In this document: positions 15,199-23,661 of the stretch, piece by piece
How positions within the stretch are numbered: the first letter of the stretch is position 1
Layout of the letters: each line of letters starts with the position of its first letter
NCBI GenBank assembly: GCA_037190175.1
Contig: JBBCJM010000124.1
Location: 1-27,868, forward strand
Source: JBBCJM01 sp037190175
GTDB lineage: Bacteria; Pseudomonadota; Alphaproteobacteria; Rhodobacterales; Rhodobacteraceae
Reading direction: 5' to 3'
Length of the DNA stretch: 27,868 bases
Made by a program: the position numbers and the translations under genes
The notes under the pieces: model-generated
What the model was told of the DNA's origin: nothing
Database searches by the model: none
Seen by the model: only the letters and a program-made list of their open reading frames with translations

Positions 15199-15214
15199 TG
15201 TTTCACGTGAAACA
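15199..15214. promoter_or_regulatory. parS: parS site 1 (in the start of mnmG)
   Basis: TGTTTCACGTGAAACA is a perfect 16-bp palindrome identical to the chromosomal parS consensus recognised by ParB. It lies about 2.4 kb upstream of parA and 3.2 kb from the candidate origin. It overlaps the mnmG translation start: the mnmG GTG at 15207 is the first codon of its right half. Confidence 0.93.
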
Positions 15215-17066
15215 ATTTGACGTGGTGGTGATCGGCGGTGGCCACGCGGGGGCCGAGGCGGCGGCGGCAGCGGCCAGGTGTAACGCATCCACCGCGCTGG
15301 TCACGCTGAAGGCCGCGGCCATCGGCCAGATGTCCTGCAACCCGGCCATCGGCGGGCTGGGCAAGGGCCACCTGGTGCGCGAGATCGACGCGTTGGACGG
15401 GGTGATGGGCCGGGTGGCCGACCGCGCCGGCATCCAGTTCCGCCTGCTGAACCGCTCCAAGGGCCCGGCGGTGCAGGGGCCGCGCGCACAGGCCGACCGC
15501 AAGCTCTACCGGCTGACGATGCAGACCGAGCTGGCGGGCCAGCCGGGGCTGGAGGTCATCGAGGGCGAGGTGGCCGACCTGCGGGTCGAGGCCGACCGGG
15601 TGACCGGCGTGGTTCTGGCCGATGGCTCCACCCTGCCCGCCCGTGCGGTAATCCTGACCGCCGGCACCTTCCTGAACGGCGTGATCCATGTCGGCGACCA
15701 GCGGCGTTCCGGCGGCCGGGTGGGCGATCCGGCCAGCGAACGGCTGGCGCAAAGGCTGGCCGCGCTGGACCTGCCGCGGGGCCGGCTGAAGACCGGCACC
15801 CCGCCGCGGCTGGACGGCACCACCATCGACTGGGGCCGGCTGGAAACCCAGCCGGGCGACGACGATCCGGTGATGTTCTCCTTCCTGCACCGCGTCCCTT
15901 TCGTGCGGCAGATCGCCTGCGGCATCACCCATACCAACCCTGCCACGCATGAGGTGGTGCGCCGCAACCTCGCGCGTTCCGCCATGTACGGCGGGCATAT
16001 CGAGGGGGTCGGGCCGCGCTATTGCCCCTCCATCGAGGACAAGGTGGTGCGCTTCGCCGACAAGGAGGCGCATCAGGTGTTCCTGGAGCCCGAGGGGCTG
16101 GACGATACCACCGTCTATCCCAACGGCATCTCCACCTCACTGCCGGCCGAGGTGCAGGAGGAATATGTCCGCACCATCGCCGGGCTGGAGGCGGTGCGCA
16201 TCCTGCAACCCGGCTATGCCATCGAATACGACTATTTCGACCCCCGGGCCCTGTTCCCCGACCTGCAATCGCGGCGGCTGCCGGGCCTGTATCTGGCCGG
16301 CCAGATCAACGGCACCACCGGATATGAGGAGGCCGCGGCGCAGGGGCTGGTGGCGGGGCTGAACGCGGCCTTGGCGGCGCGGGGGCGCGAGGCGGTGCAT
16401 TTCTCCCGCTCCGAAAGCTACATCGGCGTGATGATCGACGACCTGGTGACCCGGGGCGTGACCGAGCCCTATCGCATGTTCACCTCGCGCGCCGAGTTCC
16501 GGCTCAGCCTGCGCGCCGACAACGCCGACCAGCGGCTGACCCCCCTGGGGCTGGGCCTCGGCTGCGTGGGGGCGACGCGCGCCCGGGCCTTCGGCGCGAA
16601 GATGGAGGCGCTGGAAGGGCTGCGGTCGGCGCTGAAGGACCGCCAGCCCGGCACGGTGGAGCTGCGCGCGGCGGGGATCGAGCCGCCGGCGGACGGGGCG
16701 CGGCGGTCGGCCTTCGACCTGCTGGGCTTCCCCGGGGTGACCACCGAGCGACTGGCGCCCCTGGTGCCGGAGATCGCGGCGGCGGAGCCCGAGATCGTCA
16801 GGCAGGTGGCCCGCGAGGCGCTCTATGCGCAATATGTGGACCGCCAGCAGCAGGACATCGCCGCCCTGCAACGGGACGAATCGCTGCGCTTCCCCGAGGG
16901 GTTCGGCTTCGACCTGCCCGGCCTGTCGCGCGAACTGGCCGGCAAGCTGGCCCGTCACCGGCCCGTGTCGCTGGCCGATGCCGCCCGCATCGAGGGGATG
17001 ACGCCCGCCGCGCTGATCGTGCTGCGCGCCCGCCTGCGCCGGGCCGAGCGGGGCAGCGCGGCGTGA
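15207..17066 (+). CDS. mnmG: MnmG (GidA), tRNA U34 modification flavoenzyme
   Basis: A 619-residue FAD enzyme, partner of MnmE in cmnm5U34 synthesis. It starts VKQFDVVVIGGGHAGAEAA (FAD-binding GGGHAG at about 10-15). It also has SCNPAIGGLGKGHLVREIDALDG, LKTGTPPRLDG, YCPSIEDKVVRF, YPNGISTSLPAEVQ and GLYLAGQINGTTGYEEAAAQG, with a helical C-terminal domain ending in MTPAALIVLRARLRR. Length is normal. I prefer GTG 15207 because GGAG (15195-15198) is then 8 nt upstream. GTG 15198 would overlap that site and add only three residues. Both lie in or beside a parS palindrome. The stop overlaps rsmG by 4 bp (GTGA). Confidence 0.97.
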   Translation: MKQFDVVVIGGGHAGAEAAAAAARCNASTALVTLKAAAIGQMSCNPAIGGLGKGHLVREIDALDGVMGRVADRAGIQFRLLNRSKGPAVQGPRAQADRKLYRLTMQTELAGQPGLEVIEGEVADLRVEADRVTGVVLADGSTLPARAVILTAGTFLNGVIHVGDQRRSGGRVGDPASERLAQRLAALDLPRGRLKTGTPPRLDGTTIDWGRLETQPGDDDPVMFSFLHRVPFVRQIACGITHTNPATHEVVRRNLARSAMYGGHIEGVGPRYCPSIEDKVVRFADKEAHQVFLEPEGLDDTTVYPNGISTSLPAEVQEEYVRTIAGLEAVRILQPGYAIEYDYFDPRALFPDLQSRRLPGLYLAGQINGTTGYEEAAAQGLVAGLNAALAARGREAVHFSRSESYIGVMIDDLVTRGVTEPYRMFTSRAEFRLSLRADNADQRLTPLGLGLGCVGATRARAFGAKMEALEGLRSALKDRQPGTVELRAAGIEPPADGARRSAFDLLGFPGVTTERLAPLVPEIAAAEPEIVRQVAREALYAQYVDRQQQDIAALQRDESLRFPEGFGFDLPGLSRELAGKLARHRPVSLADAARIEGMTPAALIVLRARLRRAERGSAA

Positions 17067-17662
17067 TCCCTGGCGTGCCGACCCTCGGCCCGCAGGTGCG
17101 CGAGGCGTTGCAGGGCTATGTCGCGCTGCTGGAAAAGTGGAACCCGGCCGTCAACCTGGTCGCGCCCCGCACCCTGTCCGAGGTCTGGCTGCGGCATATC
17201 GAGGACAGCGCCCAGCTCCTGCCGCTGACCGGGGGCAACAACTGGGCCGACCTCGGCTCCGGCGGCGGCTTGCCGGGGATGGTGATCGCGATCCTGTCCC
17301 GCGACACCGACCGCCGGGTCACGCTGGTCGAATCCGACCGCCGCAAGGCCGCCTTCCTGGCGGAGGCCGCCCGGCTCTTCGCCCCCGGCACCCGGGTGAT
17401 CGCCGAGCGGATCGAGGCCACGCCCCCGCTGAGCGCCGATGTGGTCTCGGCCCGTGCGCTGGCCCCGCTGGACCGCCTGCTGCCGCTGGTGGCGCGCCAC
17501 CTGGCCCCCGGCGGCACGGCGTTGCTGTTGAAGGGCAAGGGGCTGGAGGCAGAGCTTGCGTCGGCCCGCCGGGCGTGGGATTTTCACGCCGAGATCCTGC
17601 CCAGCCGCACCGATCCTTGGGGGGCGATCCTGAAACTCACGGAGTGCCGCCGTGCCGACTGA
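17063..17662 (+). CDS. rsmG: RsmG (GidB), 16S rRNA m7G527 methyltransferase
   Basis: A 199-residue SAM-dependent methyltransferase that makes m7G in the 530 loop of 16S rRNA. Features are LLEKWNPAVNLVAPRTLSEVW RHIEDSAQL-type N-terminal motifs, the SAM-binding WADLGSGGGLPGMVIAI (near residues 66-82), VTLVESDRRKAAFL, and VVSARALAPLDRLLPL with the family's arginine-alanine pair. The GTG start at 17063 sits in a GTGA overlap with the mnmG stop. Its 3' end overlaps the parA start by 11 bp. mnmG-rsmG-parA-parB is a classic origin-proximal order. Confidence 0.97.
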   Translation: MIPGVPTLGPQVREALQGYVALLEKWNPAVNLVAPRTLSEVWLRHIEDSAQLLPLTGGNNWADLGSGGGLPGMVIAILSRDTDRRVTLVESDRRKAAFLAEAARLFAPGTRVIAERIEATPPLSADVVSARALAPLDRLLPLVARHLAPGGTALLLKGKGLEAELASARRAWDFHAEILPSRTDPWGAILKLTECRRAD

Positions 17663-18466
17663 CCGCGACCGCCCGCCGCGAATCATCGCCATCGCCAACC
17701 AGAAGGGCGGCGTGGGCAAGACCACGACCGCCATCAACCTGGCCGCCGCGCTGGCCGAGGGCAGTGCGCGGGTGCTGCTGGTGGACCTTGATCCGCAGGG
17801 CAATGCCTCGACCGGACTGGGCGTCTATGCCGAGAACCGGCGGCGGACGACCTATGACCTGCTGATGGACGACCTGTCGGTGGCCGAGATCGCGGTGCCG
17901 ACCGCCTGCGAGGGGCTGCTTCTCTGCCCCGCCCATGCCGACCTGGCCTCCTCGGACGTGGAGCTGGTGGCGACCGAGAAGCGCAGCTTCCTGCTGCACG
18001 ACGCGCTGCGCCACCCGGGGGTGGAGGCGATGGGGCTGGACTACGTGCTGATCGACTGCCCGCCCTCGCTGAGCCTCCTGACCGTCAACGCGCTGACGGC
18101 GGCCGATTCGATCCTGATCCCCCTGCAGGCGGAGTTCTTCGCGCTGGAGGGCCTGTCGCAGATCATGCTGACCATCCGCGAGGTGCGGCAGACCGTGAAC
18201 CCGCGGCTGCGGATCGAAGGGGTGGTGTTGACCATGGTCGACCTCCGCAACAACTTGTGCCAGCAGGTGGAGGCCGACGCCCGGGCGACGCTGGGCGAGG
18301 TGGTGTTCGGCACCGTGATCCCGCGCAACGTGCGGCTTTCCGAGGCGCCCTCGCACGGGTTGCCGGTGCTGGCCTATGACAGCGGCTCGCGCGGGGCGGC
18401 GGCCTATCGGGCCCTGGCGCGCGAGATGATGGGGCGGCACGGGTTCACGGTGCAGAGGCAGGTGGC

Positions 18467-18470
<4 letters not shown>
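17652..18470 (+). CDS. parA: ParA, chromosome partitioning ATPase (Soj family)
   Basis: A 272-residue deviant Walker A ATPase that drives segregation of the origin together with ParB bound to parS. The motif is KGGVGKTT (residues 18-25) with signature Lys18 and P-loop Lys23. It is followed by VLLVDLDPQGNASTGLG, DYVLIDCPPSLSLLTVNAL, and IPLQAEFFALEGLSQ. The region GTVIPRNVRLSEAPSHGLPV is also typical. The start is GTG 17652, inside the end of rsmG (11-bp overlap). Starting earlier is unlikely because this Met-Pro-Thr start is already 17 residues before the P-loop. The stop overlaps parB by 4 bp (ATGA). Confidence 0.97.
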
Positions 18471-19325
<855 letters not shown>

Positions 19326-19339
<14 letters not shown>

Positions 19340-20495
19340 GGCTTTCGGCCAGCCGGTTGATCAGGGTGTTCAGCAGAGGAACGCCGATTTCGGTGGCCTT
19401 CGCGCGAGTGTCGGTGAGCAGAAGATGGCCGGAGGCGGCCAGTTCCTGCCAAGGCGCGGGGTCGGGGGCATGGCCCAGGATCGCGGCCAGCCGGTCGAGG
19501 TCGATCCCCTCCTCCAGCCGCAGCCCCATCACCAGATATTCCTGCGCCTGTTCCAGCCGGCCCAAGAATTCGCGCGGTAGCTCTCCGGTGCCGTGCTTCA
19601 CCGCGTTCAGCCAGGCGGCCGGATTGCGCGGGGTATCGGTGGCGATGCGCCGGCCGTCCAGCGTCAGCCGCCCATGCGCGCCCGGGCCGATGCCCAGCCA
19701 GTCGCCCGCGGTCCAGTACAGCATGTTGTGCCGGGATTCCTCGCCCGGCGCGGCGTGGTTGGAGACCTCATAGGCCGGCAGCCCGGCCTCGCGGCACATC
19801 GCGCGGGTCAGGTCGAACAGGTCGGCGGCACGGTCCTCGTCGGGCAGGCCGGGCAGGAGGCCACGGCGGTAGCGTTCGCCGAACACCGTGCCGGGCTCGA
19901 TGGTCAGGCAGTAGAGCGACAGGTGGCGCACGCCGGTGGCCAAGGCCTCGGCCAGTTCCGCCTGCCAGTTGGCCGGGGTCTGGTCCTGCCGCCCGTAGAT
20001 CAGGTCGAAGCTGACGCGCGGAAAGGTGGCCAGCGCCAGGTCCAGCGCGGCGCGGGCCTCGGGCAGGCTGTGCATCCGCCCCAGTCGCCGCAGGTCGGGC
20101 TCGCGCAGGGACTGGATGCCGATGGAGACGCGGTTCACCCCGGCGGCGCGATAGCCGGCGAAGCGGGCGGCCTCCACCGAGCCCGGGTTGGCTTCCAGCG
20201 TGATCTCCACGTCATTGGCCAGCGGCCAGAGCCGGCGGATCTCGGCCAGCACCCCGTCCACCAGCCGTTCGGACATCAGGCTGGGGGTGCCGCCGCCGAA
20301 GAAGATGCTGGCGATCCTCCGCCCCGGGGTCTCCACTGCGGCGCGCTGAAGTTCGGCGCGATAGGCCGCCAGCCAGTCGTCTTCCTCGATCCGCGCCGCG
20401 ACGTGGCTGTTGAAGTCGCAATAGGGGCATTTGGAGGTGCAGAACGGCCAGTGCAGGTAAATCCCCAGCGTGGCCGGATCGGCGGAATGTTTCAC
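19326..20495 (-). CDS. hemW: HemW, radical SAM heme chaperone
   Basis: A 389-residue HemN-like radical SAM protein. The cluster motif is PFCTSKCPYCDFNSH with Cys19, Cys23 and Cys26 (C-x3-C-x2-C). It is followed by SIFFGGGTPSLM (SAM region), LEANPGSVE, NRVSIGIQSL, VSFDLIYGRQDQT and WLGIGPGAHGR. The single C-x3-C-x2-C with a short N-terminus is HemW-like (heme insertion chaperone), rather than coproporphyrinogen dehydrogenase HemN. I place the start at GTG 20495, which forms a GTGA overlap with the rdgB stop. GTG 20504 would add three residues. Both fall in a parS palindrome. The 3' end overlaps parB by 14 bp. Confidence 0.93.
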
Positions 20496-20503
20496 GTGAA
20501 ACA
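20488..20503. promoter_or_regulatory. parS: parS site 2 (rdgB stop / hemW start)
   Basis: A second perfect TGTTTCACGTGAAACA palindrome, about 1.15 kb beyond the end of parB. On the - strand it encodes the last residues and the TGA stop of rdgB (TGT TTC ACG TGA). It also supplies the start region of hemW (GTG AAA CAT). Confidence 0.93.
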
Positions 20504-21085
20504 CTCGGCGACGAAGGCGCGCACCGCCCGCGCCCGGTGGCTGATGGCGTTCTTCTGCGCCAGGGGCATCTCGGCGAAGGTCTGCTGGAACCCTTCGGGC
20601 TGGAACATCGGGTCATAGCCGTGCCCCTCGGCCCCGCGCATGGGCCAGACCAGCTGCCCCGGCATCCGCCCCTCGAACACCGCCTCCCGCCCGTCCGGCC
20701 AGGCCAGCACCAGGGTGCAACGGAACTCGGCCGCCCAGGGCTGCGGCGCCCCGGCCTCCAGCAGCGCCCGATGCACCTTCTCCATCGCCACCCGGAAGTC
20801 GCGGCCCTGCGGGGTTTCCGCCCAGTCCGCCGTGCGCACTCCCGGCTGGCCGCCGAGGGCCGCGACGCAGAGCCCGGAATCGTCCGCCAGCGCCGGCAGT
20901 CCGGTGGCCCGCGCCGCGTGCTGCGCCTTGATCCGGGCGTTGCCGACGAAGCTGTCCTCGGTCTCCTCCGGCTCGCTCAACCCGAAGTCCGCGGCCGAGC
21001 GCAGCCCCACCCCAGCGGGCAGCAAGGTGCGGAACTCCTCCAGCTTGCCGCGGTTGTGGGTGGCGATGACCAGATCGCGCAACAT
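20492..21085 (-). CDS. rdgB: RdgB/HAM1 non-canonical purine NTP pyrophosphatase
   Basis: A 197-residue ITP/XTP/dITP pyrophosphatase that removes deaminated purine nucleotides. It begins with LRDLVIATHNRGKLEEF (THN-GK-E motif), then EDSFVGNARIKAQHAA and LPALADDSGLCVAALGGQPGV (the catalytic DDSGL). It continues with VFEGRMPGQLVWPMRG, GYDPMFQPEGFQQTFAEM and NAISHRARA. Length is normal. The start is GTGATG: ATG 21085 shares its first base with the last base of the rph stop, and GTG 21088 is the alternative with a 4-bp overlap. The stop codon is supplied by a parS site. Pairing with rph upstream and hemW downstream is common. Confidence 0.96.
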   Translation of the reverse strand: MLRDLVIATHNRGKLEEFRTLLPAGVGLRSAADFGLSEPEETEDSFVGNARIKAQHAARATGLPALADDSGLCVAALGGQPGVRTADWAETPQGRDFRVAMEKVHRALLEAGAPQPWAAEFRCTLVLAWPDGREAVFEGRMPGQLVWPMRGAEGHGYDPMFQPEGFQQTFAEMPLAQKNAISHRARAVRAFVAECFT

Positions 21086-21798
21086 CACCCCAGCGCCGCC
21101 TTCTGCGCCGCCACCAGCCCGGCCACGCCGGCCTCGGCCAGGCCCAGCAGCGTTTCCATCTCGGCGCGCGAGAAGGTCGCGCCCTCGGCCGAGATCTGCA
21201 CCTCGATCAGCCGCCCGGCCCCGGTCATCACGAAATTGCCGTCGGTGCCGGCCACCGAATCCTCGGCATAGTCAAGATCCAGCACCGGCTGCCCGGCATA
21301 GAGCCCGCAGGACACCGCCGCCACATGGTCCATGATCGGGTCCGAGGTCACCGCGCCGGCCTTCACCAGCGCATTCGCCGCCAGCCGCAGCGCCACCCAG
21401 CCGCCGGTGATCGCGGCGCAGCGGGTGCCGCCGTCGGCCTGCAGCACGTCGCAGTCGATGACGATCTGCCGCTCGCCCAGCGCCCGCCGGTCCACCGCCG
21501 CCCGCAGCGCCCGCCCGATCAGCCGCTGGATCTCCTGCGTGCGGCCCGAGGGGCGGCCCACCGCGGCCTCGCGCCGGTTGCGGGTGGTGGTGGCGCGCGG
21601 CAGCATGCCGTATTCCGCGGTCACCCAGCCCATGCCGGAGCCCTTCAGGAACGGCGGCGGCTTGTCCTCGATGGTGGCCGAGCACAGCACATGCGTGTCG
21701 CCCATGCGGATCAGGCACGAGCCCTCGGCGTGGCGCATCGGCCCCGGCTCGATCGTCACCGCCCTCAACTGATCCAGCGCCCGCCCGGATGGCCGCAT
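21085..21798 (-). CDS. rph: Ribonuclease PH
   Basis: A 237-residue phosphorolytic 3'-5' exoribonuclease that trims tRNA 3' ends. It begins MRPSGRALDQLRAVTIEPG. The conserved GSCLIRMGDTHVLCSATIED, VTAEYGMLPRATTTRNRREA, GRTQEIQRLIGRALRAAVD and VIDCDVLQADGGTRCAAITG follow, then VLDLDYAEDSVAGTDGNFVM. ATG 21798 is chosen over the adjacent GTG 21801 because AAGGAG lies 7 nt upstream of the ATG. It is first in the leftward rph-rdgB-hemW operon and is divergent from hrcA across about 100 bp. Confidence 0.97.
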   Translation of the reverse strand: MRPSGRALDQLRAVTIEPGPMRHAEGSCLIRMGDTHVLCSATIEDKPPPFLKGSGMGWVTAEYGMLPRATTTRNRREAAVGRPSGRTQEIQRLIGRALRAAVDRRALGERQIVIDCDVLQADGGTRCAAITGGWVALRLAANALVKAGAVTSDPIMDHVAAVSCGLYAGQPVLDLDYAEDSVAGTDGNFVMTGAGRLIEVQISAEGATFSRAEMETLLGLAEAGVAGLVAAQKAALG

Positions 21799-21862
21799 CA
21801 CCGCTCTCCTTATCCTGCAAGGCCGCCAGATAGACCGCCCCCCGCCCCGCGCGCAACCCGCA

Positions 21863-21891
21863 TTGACGAGCGCGCGGATCGTACCTTTATT
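21863..21891 (+). promoter_or_regulatory. Candidate hrcA-grpE promoter (RpoH-like or sigma-70)
   Basis: TTGACG (21863-21868) and TTTATT (21886-21891), 17 bp apart, lie just before the hrcA ATG at 21901. The -10 area TTTATTT is close to the alphaproteobacterial heat-shock sigma pattern CYTATNT, which would suit a stress operon. The distance to the ATG leaves almost no leader, so the transcript may be nearly leaderless; no good ribosome-binding site precedes hrcA. Confidence 0.4.
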
Positions 21892-21900
21892 TCACGGACC

Positions 21901-22983
21901 ATGCCTGTACCGCCCGCCAATTCCGCGGCCCTGCTGGCCGAACTGAACGACCGCTCGCGCGAGGTCTTCCGCCGCGTGGTGGAGGGGTATCTCAACTCCG
22001 GCGAACCCATGGGCTCGCGCACCCTGACCCGCAGCATGTCCGAGCGGATCAGCGCGGCCACGATCCGCAACGTCATGCAGGATCTGGAATATCTGGGGCT
22101 GCTGGACAGCCCGCATGCCTCGGCCGGCCGGGTGCCCACCCAGCTGGGGCTGCGGCTTTTCGTGGATGCGATCCTGGAGGTCGGCGCGGTGGAGCGCGAG
22201 GACCAGGCGCGGATCGACGCCACGGTGAAGGCGAACGCCAGCGAGGTCTCCACCCTGCTCGACCAGGTGGGGGCCACGCTTTCCGGCATCGCGCACGGGG
22301 CCAGCGTGGTGCTGATGCCGAAGCGCGAATCGCCGCTGCGGCAGATCGAATTCGTCAGCCTCTCGCCCGACCGGGCGCTGGTGGTGCTGGTGTTCTCGGA
22401 CGGGCATGTGGAGAACCGGGTGTTCACCCCGCCGCCGGGCGCCACGGCCAGCGCCATGCGCGAGGCGGCGAATTACGTGAACGCGCTGGCCGGGGGGCTG
22501 ACGCTGGCCGAGCTGAAACAGGCGGTCGCCCGCGACATCGGCGACCGGCGGCAGGAGATCGACGCGCTGGCCCGCGGGCTGGTGGAAAGCGGCATCGCGC
22601 TGTGGCAGGACGCGCATGGCCCGGCCGAGCGGCTGATCGTGCGGGGCAGCGCCAACCTGCTGGACGACGCCGCGGCGCAGGCGGATCTGGAGCGGGCGCG
22701 GCGGCTGTTCGACGACCTGGAGCGCAAGCGCGAGATCGCCGAGTTCCTGGATCTCAGCGAGGCCGGCGAGGGGGTGCGGATCTTCATCGGCACCGAGAAC
22801 AAGCTTTTCTCGCTGACGGGTTCCTCGCTGGTCATGGCGCCCTATCTTGATGCCGAGCGGCGCATCGTCGGCGTGGTGGGGGTGATCGGGCCGACCCGGC
22901 TGAACTATGGCCGGGTGGTGCCGATCGTGAACTATACCGCGCAACTGGTGGGGCGCCTCGTCTCCGACCGCGGAAAGGGGTAA
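21901..22983 (+). CDS. hrcA: HrcA, heat-inducible transcription repressor
   Basis: A 360-residue repressor that in its family binds CIRCE operators of chaperone genes. The N-terminal winged helix contains LNDRSREVFRRVVEGYLNSGEPMGSRTL, then SERISAATIRNVMQDLEYLGLL and HASAGRVPTQLGLRLFVD. The GAF-like middle includes RQIEFVSLSPDRALVVLV and HVENRVF. The end has VRIFIGTENK, SLVMAPY and VGVIGPTRLNYGRVVPIVNYTAQLV. The length is normal. The ATG at 21901 lacks a convincing ribosome-binding site. No CIRCE (GCACTC-N9-GAGTGC) is visible upstream, so autoregulation is not supported here. grpE follows directly. Confidence 0.96.
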   Translation: MPVPPANSAALLAELNDRSREVFRRVVEGYLNSGEPMGSRTLTRSMSERISAATIRNVMQDLEYLGLLDSPHASAGRVPTQLGLRLFVDAILEVGAVEREDQARIDATVKANASEVSTLLDQVGATLSGIAHGASVVLMPKRESPLRQIEFVSLSPDRALVVLVFSDGHVENRVFTPPPGATASAMREAANYVNALAGGLTLAELKQAVARDIGDRRQEIDALARGLVESGIALWQDAHGPAERLIVRGSANLLDDAAAQADLERARRLFDDLERKREIAEFLDLSEAGEGVRIFIGTENKLFSLTGSSLVMAPYLDAERRIVGVVGVIGPTRLNYGRVVPIVNYTAQLVGRLVSDRGKG

Positions 22984-23024
22984 GGCGCGTGACGGCAAGA
23001 ATGAAACAGACCAAGGACGATTCG

Positions 23025-23573
23025 ATGGCAGACGAACAGGCCCTGCGGGAAGAGCTTTCGGGGCAGCCTCCCGACGACACGCTGGACGGCGCCGAGGCGC
23101 TGCTGGCCGAGGTCGAGGCCCTGCGCGCCGAGCGGGACGAGATGCGCGACCGCTTCATGCGCGCGCTGGCCGAGGCCGAGAACGTGCGCAAGCGCAGCGA
23201 GCGCGACCGGCGCGAGGCCGAGCAATACGGCAGCTCCCGCCTGGCCCGCGACCTGCTGCCGGTCTACGACAACCTGCGCCGGGCGCTGGATGCGGCGGGC
23301 GAGGAGAGCCGCACGGCGGCCGCGGCGCTGATCGAGGGGGTGGAGCTGACCCTCAAGGAACTGGTCAAGACGATGGAACGCCACGCGGTGACCCCGATCT
23401 CGCCCGCCATCGGCGATACCTTCGACCCGCAGCTGCATCAGGCGATGTTCGAGGCCCCGGTGCCGGGCACCAAGGCCGGCCAGATCATCCAGGTGATGGC
23501 CGAGGGCTTCCTGCTGCACGACCGCCTGCTGCGGCCGGCGCAGGTGGGCGTGTCGTCCAACACCGGGGGCTGA
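23025..23573 (+). CDS. grpE: GrpE, DnaK nucleotide-exchange factor
   Basis: A co-chaperone that releases ADP from DnaK. The long N-terminal coiled coil covers LLAEVEALRAERDEMRDRFMRALAEAENVRKRSERDRREAEQYG. It is followed by a four-helix part with RDLLPVYDNLRRAL and the C-terminal beta-wing signature ISPAIGDTFDPQLHQAMFE and GFLLHDRLLRPAQVGVSS. The start is ambiguous. ATG 23025 (182 residues) has AAGGA 8 nt upstream and I prefer it; ATG 23001 and GTG 22989 (194 residues, with AAGGGG upstream and 5 bp after the hrcA stop) are alternatives. dnaK is not adjacent: the next gene is convergent mutS, with a double-hairpin repeat between. Confidence 0.95.
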   Translation: MADEQALREELSGQPPDDTLDGAEALLAEVEALRAERDEMRDRFMRALAEAENVRKRSERDRREAEQYGSSRLARDLLPVYDNLRRALDAAGEESRTAAAALIEGVELTLKELVKTMERHAVTPISPAIGDTFDPQLHQAMFEAPVPGTKAGQIIQVMAEGFLLHDRLLRPAQVGVSSNTGG

Positions 23574-23580
23574 GGGATCC

Positions 23581-23647
23581 ATGGCGGGCTGAAGCCCGCC
23601 CTACCTCGGATGGGTCTGCTTGCGTAGGGCGGGGTTCACCCCGCCAT
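23581..23647. repeat. Double-hairpin inverted repeat between the grpE and mutS stops
   Basis: Arms at 23581-23604 and 23624-23647 (24 bp each) are complementary at all but two positions, with a 19-bp spacer. Each arm also folds on itself: GGCGGGC, TGAA, GCCCGCC in the left, and GGCGGGG, TTCA, CCCCGCC in the right. The two mismatches between arms are a C/G pair swapped within the right arm's own stem, so its inner hairpin stays perfect. It fills the gap between convergent genes and lacks a T-run. It has the same architecture as the element at 8827-8882. Confidence 0.85.
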
Positions 23648-23661
23648 GTCCGGCGGCAGGA

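Noticed and set aside
12714..15206. Long open frame in line with mnmG through rho and mnmE (would give about 1450 residues)
   Set aside because: The upstream part is a low-complexity Gly/Arg/Ala translation typical of the wrong frame in GC-rich DNA and lies over well-identified rho and mnmE.
21802..21900. CIRCE operator upstream of hrcA
   Set aside because: No GCACTC-N9-GAGTGC or near match is present in the gap.
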